Source: Hamiltosporidium magnivora (Eukaryota; Microsporidia; Dubosqiidae). From it: 10,466 nucleotides of DNA. Both the position numbers and the translations under genes were made by a program. Location of the stretch: contig PITI01000592.1 of the NCBI GenBank assembly GCA_004325065.1, forward strand, positions 1 to 10,466, given 5' to 3'. Under the pieces are notes generated by a model, which was not told where the DNA came from, searched no databases, and saw only the letters and a program-made list of their open reading frames with translations. Shown piece after piece: positions 1 to 8,477 of this stretch (its first letter is position 1; each line of letters begins with the position of its first letter).

Positions 1-458
1 TTTATTAGTGCAAGATGGGTTTTATTATTACTCTTTATCTTTAGAATTGGGCTCTTCGAGTTGATATTTCTGTACTTTTTCCAGAAATCCAAGAGCTGCA
101 GAAGCATATGTCAATTCGCTACTCAACACTATTTACTCCTCTTGATGATATGTTTTAGGATGTAAAAAATGTTTTTTATATCCTAGACGGAGAAGTACTT
201 TATTTTCCATTGACAATGTACTCACTGTATCATCTAGATTAGAGAACTCAGACGGTTCAAGTCGAAGTAGTTCTATAGGTTATTTGCCTAAGGATATCAC
301 ACGTTGATTAATTGCAGAAAATAATTTTTTTGCATTTAATCTAGTGTGACATAGCCTTTCAACTCTTGATATCAGTTTATTTTTGCTTCTTCGAATCAGT
401 TACGTGTCGGATCCCCTCACCTATCTTCTATTATTCCTAAATATTTATAAATAACCAC
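1..458 (-). pseudogene. Decayed LINE (non-LTR retrotransposon) fragment: end of reverse transcriptase and thumb
   Basis: Read on the minus strand, a frame beginning near 458 gives YKYLGIIED (449 down to about 423), the late RT motif of LINE-type reverse transcriptases. After two stops and a frameshift the reading continues in another frame from about 390: ERLCHTRLNAKKLFSAINQR (about 360-301) and then PIELLRLEPSEFSNLDD (279-229). Together these fit the RT-thumb segment of R4/Dong-like elements, where RT domain 7 is followed by a helical LC..LN..NLF.AIN block and an EP..F..LD block. In-frame stops lie at 402-400, 282-280, 135-133 and 30-28, so it is not functional. The piece runs off the left edge of the window, so more of the element may lie outside. 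The stretch is visibly less AT-rich than the flanking intergenic DNA. Family membership is from motif recall, not a search; calling it a LINE is fairly safe, the exact clade is not. Confidence 0.72.
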
Positions 459-784
459 ACATTTAAAGGAGTATAAATATCTCCACAAGAAATATCAAAT
501 GTAAGCTATTTATTCCAATAAATTTCTACCTCTTTAAAAATCCTTGCTCTATACCTGTCATCTTTGCAAAATATAATTCAAAAATATTTATTTCTAATTA
601 TTTAGTTTTTTTTATACAAAAAAATTTAACTCTTTTTTTTATGCTTTTATTTTTATTAATATTATATTGATACACGTCTCAAAATATATTTTAAAATGAA
701 AATTTTCTACAAAAAGAAAACCCATCTTATAATCATCTTTATAAACCATTTACGCACATAATTAAATATCTATACCCATTGACT
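459..784. other. AT-rich intergenic spacer with no gene seen
   Basis: Between the LINE relic and the RPC5-like gene the sequence is A+T-rich with long T and A runs (for example around 606-645). I see no open frame of note, no RNA gene and no clear repeat. Confidence 0.5.
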
Positions 785-835
785 TATATATTTTCTATTC
801 TACCCTATTTTTTTATCCCTTCATTCAATATAAAA
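785..835 (+). promoter_or_regulatory. Putative promoter/leader of the RPC5-like gene
   Basis: A TATATA box at 785-790 is followed by CCC at 803-805 and again at 817-819, then the ATG at 836. CCC or GGG motifs a short distance before the start codon are a reported feature of microsporidian genes. The layout matches the two other promoters in the window in order but is looser in spacing. Confidence 0.4.
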
Positions 836-2140
836 ATGGCAAAGAAAATAATATCTGAATACAAAATTATAGAAGACAAGCGAAACATTAAAATTTTCAA
901 TATAAATGATACAAAAGACATAAAAGATTTAAGAGAAGTACAAAACATAAATGATACAAACGATAAATTAAAAACAATAAAATCTAAATATAACGATAAA
1001 TATTTAGAAATAAACACAAAAATAAATAAATGTGCTATCGGTTACATAAATGAAAAAATGTATGTCGGTAGAGTTTACCACAACCAGAAACTTATAGTTA
1101 TACGAGAAATAGACGGATTTTATTTTATGAGACCTAAGTACTGTGAACAAACAAGTAAAGAAATTAAAAATGGATTTGTTATGATTAAAAGTGAAAGCAA
1201 AGAAAAATTTGAGTTTAGAAAAAAATCATTGAAGTATGTTTTAGATAGAATTGAAAATGAAGAACCCAGAGAGTATAAATATTGTAGAAGTGAAGATAAA
1301 TGTGATTATAATGCATTTCCTTTGAACAATAATTTAAATGATTCAAATTATGATAATATAACTAATATTACTCATATATCAAATATTAATGATAATTCTT
1401 TGTCTATTACGACACGAAATGACTCTTTTAAAATTTCTCAACATACACTTCATATGAAAAACGAATTAATAAAAACAATTTTTAGATTAAAAGTTATTAA
1501 CATTTCAATTATAAAAAATATTTTTAATAATTTAGATGGAATTTTAGAAATAATAAAAGAATATTGTATGGTATGCAGAGGCAGATACATTTTAAAAGAT
1601 AAATTTTATGAAGAATGTTTACAAGACAATAGAAAGATAATAATTCAACAATTAAAAGAAAAAGGATATTTAGAAACCAAATATATTACAAAAAATAATA
1701 TAAATTTGGTAGTTGAATTGTGTATAAAAAAGAATGATATTTATTTACTTAAAGGAGAAGAAGAAATAGAGGAAATAGAAGAAACAAATAATAAAGATGA
1801 AAATATTATTTATGAAATATTTAAAGAAGTTGGTATCTGTAGTATAGAATATGTTATTGTGAAAAGTGGAATGGAAAAAGAAGAATTAATAAAAATATTA
1901 AATAATTTAACTTATAAATTAATTAATAATTCATATGTTTTAAAAGAAGGTGAAGAAAATGAAATAAGAAATATTTTTATAGCAATTTTTATGAAAAAAA
2001 GAAGTTTTAAAAGAAATGAAATATTTGAAGAATATTTTAAAAGATTTAACAAAGAACTTAAAATTGGTGTTTTTTCAAAAGTTTCTAAAGAATTTTGTAC
2101 GAGCAAAGGAGGTGTTTGGTATCTGAAAGATCCGATCTAA
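836..2140 (+). CDS. Probable RNA polymerase III subunit RPC5 (POLR3E/Rpc37-like), 434 aa
   Basis: RPC5 pairs with RPC4 (Rpc53) through a dimerisation domain on Pol III, the nuclear polymerase for tRNA and 5S rRNA, and helps in initiation and termination. Residues about 66-105 hold a block ending KLIVIREIDGFYFMRPKY, which fits the RPC5 segment where a short strand pair leads to an L.G...RP.. motif. Residues 131-149 hold SLKYVLDRIENEEPREYKY, matching the family's helix followed by EEPW..L.Y. An Asn-rich linker (about 163-200) leads to four winged-helix-like units, ending in RYILKD (250-255), IYLLKG (302-307), SYVLKE (366-371) and VWYLKD (427-432). Yeast Rpc37 is about 280 aa and lacks this extension; human RPC5 has it. 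The frame extends upstream to a TTG at 779 and would add a hydrophobic stretch unlikely in a nuclear protein; the first ATG, at 836, fits a eukaryote. No intron is seen. The name rests on remembered family motifs, so an unrelated winged-helix protein remains possible. Confidence 0.72.
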   Translation: MAKKIISEYKIIEDKRNIKIFNINDTKDIKDLREVQNINDTNDKLKTIKSKYNDKYLEINTKINKCAIGYINEKMYVGRVYHNQKLIVIREIDGFYFMRPKYCEQTSKEIKNGFVMIKSESKEKFEFRKKSLKYVLDRIENEEPREYKYCRSEDKCDYNAFPLNNNLNDSNYDNITNITHISNINDNSLSITTRNDSFKISQHTLHMKNELIKTIFRLKVINISIIKNIFNNLDGILEIIKEYCMVCRGRYILKDKFYEECLQDNRKIIIQQLKEKGYLETKYITKNNINLVVELCIKKNDIYLLKGEEEIEEIEETNNKDENIIYEIFKEVGICSIEYVIVKSGMEKEELIKILNNLTYKLINNSYVLKEGEENEIRNIFIAIFMKKRSFKRNEIFEEYFKRFNKELKIGVFSKVSKEFCTSKGGVWYLKDPI

Positions 2141-2999
2141 AAATTTTTAAATAATTTTCTGATTTGTAAATTGTATGTGAAATCTGCGATTTGTAAATTT
2201 AATTTGAAAGCTTGATTTAATAATTTCTAAGAGAAGTTTTAGAAGCAACAAATCTATGTGAAATTCTCAATTCCTCAAATATAATTTAAATAGAATCAAT
2301 TTTTTAAAAAATACAACCTAATAGTAAGGAATCTACTATATTTCAATACAAATTATTTGCCGAAACTAGTTTTATCAATTAACAAAAGAAGTCTTTCAAA
2401 AATTATACGTGTCATAAAAATATTTAAAATTATACAGACCCGTAAAAACCAACAAATTCCTTCAAAATATTTTTACTCTTAAAATATTAGATTAAGTATG
2501 ACTAATTATATTAAATATTCAGGTCATAAATCTTAACACGATAATTCCTCTGAAATTAAACAAACACGAAACCTACCTCATCTTGAATATATACATTTTA
2601 CTCAAAATTATAAATTAACAAAATATATTTATTTACAATTTCTGTGATTTTTTAGAACGTAAAATATTAAAAATATATTTTTAAAACATATTTTCAATTA
2701 TTTAAACTTTTTTTTAAACTTACAATAAACTTAAGAATATAACTTATTATTCTATTAAAATGGTTTTTTAATCAAATATTCTAAACCAATTATAAAATAA
2801 AATATATCTTTAAATCATAAAATAAAGATTAAATTACCTACCCAAGGTAACTAAATATATATTTAATACATAAAAAAACCAATATATAAGATTTATATAA
2901 AATTATCTAAAAGGACTGATAAATTCGGATTAGATTTACCTCAAATTTGTATATAAACATTTTAAATCACTTATAAATTATCATAATTTTTATTAAAAA
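2141..2999. other. AT-rich intergenic spacer with no gene seen
   Basis: This stretch holds poly-A and poly-T tracts and no credible open frame on either strand. A 12-base direct repeat, GATTTGTAAATT, occurs at 2161 and 2188, just after the RPC5-like stop codon. Its right end may contain 3' flanking sequence of the minus-strand LINE relic, but no boundary or poly(A) tail can be fixed by eye in such AT-rich DNA. Confidence 0.5.
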
Positions 3000-3709
3000 A
3001 TCCAGGGTTAAAAATTCTTCAATCTCTTTATAAATTTTCTTTTGCCTCTTTAACTAATATAGTTTCTTCTTCTAAATCCGACTCTTCATTGATGTTAATT
3101 GTTTGTTCCTCCTTCTAAAATAAGGGATTTAATATTTTTCTTATTTTCTGTTTTAACACCAATTTTATCTCTACTCGTTTGTTTTAAGGGGAATGTTAGT
3201 TCCTCGTGCATCTCTGCTCTCATAATAACACCCATTGACGCTCTCTCCTAGCTCTCTTTGGCATTTAGTCCTGACTCAAGTCCTCTTCGTCGATCAAAGG
3301 AAATCGTTTCGACTGTCTTCTTAACTACTATCAACTTAATGCAAGTCAGTGCATTATAAAGTATTTATAGTCTTTTAAGGTGCTACTTCGTCTATTTTGT
3401 CACAATACAGTCCAGATCATTACATACGGAATTATCTCAAAACTACACTTATAAATAAGACCTAACTCATTGGCTAGCAAGTCATGTTCTAAGTTTTTTA
3501 GTTTCAACTATTTGAAGAGAGTTTTGGGAAGTGATTCCTACTTCAATGAGTGTTATCTTATTCTTCTTCACATCTAAAATAAATATGTCGGGTCTGTTAT
3601 TCAGAATTTTAACATCAGTTTTTATACAGGTGTCCATTCTTATCTCTGCATGCTCATTATAAAGAATTTATTGAACTAAGTGGCTCCTAATTCATTTTGT
3701 AGACTTACA
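3000..3709 (-). pseudogene. Decayed LINE fragment: restriction-like endonuclease and C-terminal tail
   Basis: On the minus strand successive frames join into one recognisable protein tail. From 3655 one frame reads EHAEIRMD, then NNRPDIFILD, with RPDI at 3595-3584, and IEVGI at 3547-3533. The Asp of RPD and the Glu of IEV are 15 residues apart, which fits the PD-(D/E)XK restriction-like endonuclease of R2/R4-type LINEs. A frameshift near 3485 leads to DLLANELGLIYKC, read to a stop at 3402-3400. A third frame gives KTVETISFDRRRGLESG (to 3269), crosses a TAG at 3250-3248 and stays open to 3098. A fourth gives an acidic piece, INEESDLEEET (from 3099), ending at TAA 3030-3028. At least three frameshifts and several stops show that it is dead. 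No RT motifs are seen upstream of 3709, so the copy looks 5'-truncated, as LINE insertions commonly are. The endonuclease would nick target DNA to prime reverse transcription in an intact element. Confidence 0.8.
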
Positions 3710-5006
<1,297 letters not shown>

Positions 5007-5682
5007 AGTTCTTCAGTGATTTTTTTATATTCTAAATTATATTTTTGCATAAAAATGCTATTTAAATTATTACAAACTCTTGCTATATTATATTTTGCAT
5101 AAATAATATTCTGATACGTTTTTTTGTAGCAATTCGTTATCAAAAAATGAATATTCTAATGTTCTATAGATAATGTCATTTCTCTCAAACAGTTCAAACG
5201 AACCAATCTTATTAATTTAATGGTTAATATAATCCTAATTAAAATATAATTGTATACTAAATAAATTTTTTATTATTTTTTTAACATTTTGTTAGTTTTC
5301 ATTCTTTAGAAATATTTCTCTTCAATTCAAAAATAAATTTTAGCCTTTTCTCTCTTCAATATATAATATATTGTAAATATATTTTACATTTAAATAATTC
5401 ACTATTTTTCACACACAAAATCTCAAAAAAATACAAATCTTTATAAAATACAACTCGGAATAAAATACAAATCATATTTAAAGTATAAAATTGGCTTTTA
5501 TTCACATTTTTTTTAAAATTTTATAAAAAATGTTATTCAATCTTAAATAAATTCAAATATTTTCTTTTTATATTCAAAATCCCTTAAGTTACTGTTTCCT
5601 TAATAAAGTACTTAAAATCTTTAATTTTTTTTTTGATTTTCTTCTGTCCTATTTTCAAATCTAATAAATTCTCAATTATCCT
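5007..5682. other. AT-rich intergenic spacer with no gene seen
   Basis: No open frame of note and no RNA gene seen. Toward its right end the plus strand becomes increasingly poor in G and rich in T and C, leading into the tandem repeat. No canonical AATAAA lies immediately after the ubiquitin stop codon. Confidence 0.5.
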
Positions 5683-6020
5683 TTTTCAACCTCCTTTATT
5701 TATTTTATAACCAAGTCTTATTATTTATAACAAAATTCATTTCATATTTCTTAAAATTTATTTTTTAACTTACTTTATTGTTTTATAACCAAGTCTTATT
5801 ATTTATAACAAAATTCATTTCATATTTCTTAAAATGTATTTTTTAACTTACTTTATTGTTTTATAACCAAGTCTTATTATTTATAACAAAATTCATTTCA
5901 TATTTCGTAAAATTTATTTTCCTCATCCTCTTTCTTATTTTATAACCAAGTCTCATATATTTATAACAAAATTCATTTCATATTTCTTAAAATTTATTTT
6001 CCTGATCCTTTTTCTTATTC
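5683..6020. repeat. 78-bp tandem repeat, about four copies
   Basis: The anchor CCAAGTCT starts at 5711, 5789, 5867 and 5946, giving periods of 78, 78 and 79 bases. Each copy carries TTATAACAAAATTCATTTCA about 12 bases after the anchor. Copies 1 and 2 differ at a single base (5758 T, 5836 G). Copies 3 and 4 share a different second half, with TTTTCCTCATCC or TTTTCCTGATCC in place of the TTTTTTAACTTAC of copies 1 and 2. There is no conserved open frame through it. It sits in the spacer between the ubiquitin gene and the gene at 6328. Confidence 0.93.
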
Positions 6021-6297
6021 ATTTATTTTTAATAAAAAATGAAATACATTGCCTTTAATATTTACTAATTCTTTATTTCTTATTTCCTTTTTATTCACAA
6101 AAATGTTAGAATTTTTTAACTTTAATATTTCCTAAAATTCCTAATTCTTTAATTCTTTATAAATATAATTTTCTAATTTATAATTTTTTAATTTATACAA
6201 ATTTATTACCAGTTTGTTCCAAATTTAATCTAATTTCTTTGAATTTTTAAATTAAAGAAATCTGTTTTACGTTTTATCTCTGACAGTTTTACTTTAT

Positions 6298-6327
6298 TTA
6301 TAAAACTAATATGGGATACAAATTTTA
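6298..6327 (+). promoter_or_regulatory. Putative promoter/leader of the gene at 6328
   Basis: TTTATAAAA at 6298-6306 precedes GGG at 6313-6315 and AAATTTT at 6320-6326, directly before the ATG at 6328. GGG followed by an AAATTT signal at the start codon is a described microsporidian pattern. An ATG at 6311 overlaps the GGG and opens a five-codon frame that ends at 6328, abutting the start; it is probably upstream of, or at, the transcription start. Confidence 0.5.
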
Positions 6328-6981
6328 ATGGAAGAAAAGATATGTAATTTGTATTATAAAGAAGAATTAATAAAAAGACTTGTTGTAAGAATATGTAGTA
6401 ATAATGTAAATTATGTCGAATATTTATATGATACGTCTCATTTCTGTTGTAGGACATGTACAATGAAAATATTAATATTCTTTTCGTATTCTAGAGATTC
6501 AAGAAGAAAATTACAACCATTGGATGCAATATATGCTATATTAAGTTCTAATTTCAAAGAAATACATGTAAATGAATTGGAAAGAATTCCTTTACAGTTT
6601 AATAAAAATATCTTTTTTATACTTTATGACGAATACCAGAAAATATTTATGGAGTATACGAATATTTTAGAGATAAAAGAATGTATGATTGTATTTGAAA
6701 GACCGATAACTATTAATACGGTTAATTTTTTAAAATATGTGTCTAATAGAATTTCTAATTCACAATTGTGTCTAATAATAGAAAAAATGAATGAAAATAG
6801 AAATTTGTGTGAACATGTGTTGTTTTCTAGATTTTTAAATTTTTATATTGAAAAAGGATTTGTCTCAAAGAAATGTGATCTTGTTGTTCAAATTATAAAT
6901 TATTGTGTCAATAATATTGAAATAAAAGAAATTCTTGAGGTTTATGAACAAATAGCTAAAATATCGAATAGTGGGAAGTAG
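6328..6981 (+). CDS. Unrecognised protein, 217 aa, Cys-rich, possibly a degenerate AAA+-like fold
   Basis: I do not recognise this protein. It starts at an ATG with a good microsporidian-style promoter and uses the same A/T-ending codons as the RPC5-like gene, so it is very likely real. Ten cysteines are spread along it, including FCCRTC at 39-44, but there is no regular zinc-finger spacing. No signal peptide is evident and the hydrophobic stretches (46-52, 94-100, 146-151) are short, suggesting a soluble cytoplasmic or nuclear protein. The strand NIFFILY followed by DE (94-102) looks like a Walker B, with alternating helices and strands on both sides, as in ORC4/ORC5-type AAA+ proteins; however no Walker A (GxxxxGK) is present. 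An inactive ORC-like subunit is therefore only one weak option. The C-terminal 60 residues are predicted by eye to be helical. Confidence 0.8.
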   Translation: MEEKICNLYYKEELIKRLVVRICSNNVNYVEYLYDTSHFCCRTCTMKILIFFSYSRDSRRKLQPLDAIYAILSSNFKEIHVNELERIPLQFNKNIFFILYDEYQKIFMEYTNILEIKECMIVFERPITINTVNFLKYVSNRISNSQLCLIIEKMNENRNLCEHVLFSRFLNFYIEKGFVSKKCDLVVQIINYCVNNIEIKEILEVYEQIAKISNSGK

Positions 6982-7016
6982 AATGTTCATAATACATCAG
7001 ATTGATCAAATATATA

Positions 7017-7022
7017 AATAAA
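7017..7022 (+). promoter_or_regulatory. Possible poly(A) signal of the gene at 6328
   Basis: AATAAA lies 36 bases after the stop codon at 6981. The hexamer is common by chance in DNA this AT-rich, so the position is the only support. Confidence 0.3.
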
Positions 7023-7481
7023 GTTATTTTAAATAAATTTTAGAATTAGTGTTTTCTAAAGTAAAGAAACGGTTTGCTTGGTGTCTTATTAATTCTTTGT
7101 TTTCTTTCTATGATTTATAAATTAAATGTTCGTTATTTGTTTAAAAATATAATTTAACAAATATTTTTATACAATAATTTAAACTCAACTTCCTACATAT
7201 ATTTTGTATTTATATTATATAATTATTTGTATAAATATTAATTTGAAGATATAGCATATTAAATCATGAATCTATTAAAATAGCAGTATTTATTTTGTAG
7301 AGATTGTTAGTTCTATTGAAATTGATAATTGTCTTATAAAACACCATTTTCATTCAGTTTGTATTAATATTTAAATTCATTTTTTTACTTAGATTATGTT
7401 TTTTTTCGAATCCTCTATATATTAAACAAAATCAAAGACTTTTCATAATTTTTTTAATACATTATACCTTATAGGTAAATA
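7023..7481. other. AT-rich spacer with no gene seen
   Basis: Mostly A+T with no credible open frame. TTCGAATCC at 7405-7413 resembles a tRNA T-loop but has no supporting tRNA fold around it. Confidence 0.45.
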
Positions 7482-7715
7482 TTAGAGGGTGATATATGTA
7501 GTTAGAGTATACCTCTGCAACTTCTGTCTGTCATATGTCTTTTTTCTTACATTAATTTTATTTTTGCTTGTGAATAATTTTGTTTGGCTGTTTTTTGAGT
7601 ACTTTCGATTTAGCCAATCTAAGATGTACCGAGTTCTACTTTTTTTGTAATTAAATTTTGCATTCCTGTTAAATATATTAGCTTTCATATTTAATAACAC
7701 ATTATTTGCATCAGG
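7482..7715 (-). pseudogene. Possible relic of a FLYWCH-type zinc finger (MULE transposase-like)
   Basis: A minus-strand frame stays open from 7715 to a stop at 7484-7482; its first ATG is at 7688. It reads NVLLNMKANIF, NYKKSRTRY, then [20 protein letters not shown] and a KKTYD end. The spacing recalls FLYWCH domains, which often sit at the start of MULE-type transposases: a G/N-x-YxxxK..G..YW.C block, a C..KL.T segment and a final H.H. The zinc-binding Cys and His residues are absent here, so if the assignment holds the domain has decayed. No transposase catalytic region is visible downstream on this strand. A chance open frame is a real alternative. Confidence 0.25.
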
Positions 7716-8135
7716 TTATATTCACCCAAAATTTGAAACAATAAATGTGTATTTCTTAAGTTTATCTGACAAATGAATCTTTTTTTTAGTATCTCTAATT
7801 TGCGTTTCTTTATAGGGTCATTTTATTTGTAATATGAAGATAAAGAAAATATATCATATCTCTAATCCTAAATTTTATGTCGTGTTTATTCGTTATTAAA
7901 TCTAATTTACGCGAAAGAAAAGCAAATAATTTGTATATAATTGTACTTTTGTTGGAAAATTTGACTTATATTTTTCTCAAACCTATTCATACAAAGATCG
8001 GAGTAGTTTTTTTGAACGTTTTATAAACTTTATTTTATAAGAAAATCTGTTTTTTGCTAAAAAAAACATTGTTCTCGTAAAAATATTGAATTCAGTATAT
8101 ATTATAAATAATCACATAACAGCGATTCGTTTTGT
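7716..8135. other. Spacer with no gene seen
   Basis: No recognisable frame on either strand. A short open run begins at the ATG near 7835 (MKIKKIYHISN) and stops within about 20 codons. Isolated GC-containing words such as TTTACGCGAAAG make the stretch look less like plain spacer, but nothing can be assigned. Confidence 0.4.
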
Positions 8136-8477
8136 ATGGTCCTCATATTCCAATTAGAAGTTAATTCTAAAATGAAGTACGATTCTTTGATCATTTTACC
8201 CGAGTTTTATGAACACGGTGTCTATTGCCTTTCAAAATCCTCGAAATTTATAATTTCCTTTGTCTCGCCTCATTACAATTATTTTCAAAGCTTTTTAAAT
8301 CTAAATGTCAGGAAATACTATTCTTTCTGGCCTAGTAAACCTTTCTCAAACTTTTTGTTGTATATTTTGTGGTGTGGCGACATGAGTTACAACCAAATAA
8401 CATTATTTTTGATCACCGGAAAAATATTTACTAACACGGTAAAGACATCTATTGAGAAAAAAAAGTCATTCTTTTGA
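8136..8477 (+). pseudogene. Possible ISXO2 (IS1595-like) transposase N-terminal relic, 113-codon frame
   Basis: The frame begins at an ATG and runs to TGA at 8475-8477. Residues about 57-96 read NVRKYYSFWPSKPF, then LLYILWCGDMSYNQI, and later TNTVKT. This order fits the N-terminal part of ISXO2-type transposases, common in microsporidian genomes, where a zinc ribbon ends in S.RK.SFF..SKL and is followed by L..IY.W......QI and a KNTV-type helix. The zinc-ribbon cysteines expected in residues 1-55 are missing and the DDE catalytic region is not found downstream, so it would be a truncated or decayed copy. Codons such as TCC, CTC, GGC and CAC are unlike those of the intact genes here. The same frame re-opens after the TGA for about 65 codons to near 8680 with no recognisable motif. 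Confidence 0.35.

Noticed and set aside
779..835. N-terminal extension of the RPC5-like gene starting at 779
   Set aside because: The codon at 779 is TTG, not ATG, and the extra 19 residues are hydrophobic and unlike an RPC5 N-terminus. The first ATG at 836 is taken as the start.
805..1017. Minus-strand frame of 70 codons
   Set aside because: It lies antisense within the RPC5-like gene and is hydrophobic only because it is the complement of A-rich codons.
1912..2106. Minus-strand frame of 64 codons
   Set aside because: Antisense shadow of the C-terminal coding part of the RPC5-like gene.
1..3709. One LINE element split by the RPC5-like gene
   Set aside because: The domain order on the minus strand is endonuclease then RT, the reverse of a single element.
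5683..6020. Repeat array as a CRISPR
   Set aside because: The copies are contiguous 78-base tandem units with no unique spacers, and the window is eukaryotic.
6311..6328. Five-codon upstream frame ending right at the start of the gene at 6328
   Set aside because: It overlaps the GGG motif and probably lies at or before the transcription start, so an uORF role is not supported.
6230..6463. Minus-strand frame of 77 codons
   Set aside because: It overlaps the start and promoter of the well-supported gene at 6328 and shows no recognisable features.
7405..7413. TTCGAATCC resembling a tRNA T-loop
   Set aside because: No flanking T-stem, anticodon arm or acceptor pairing could be found on either strand.
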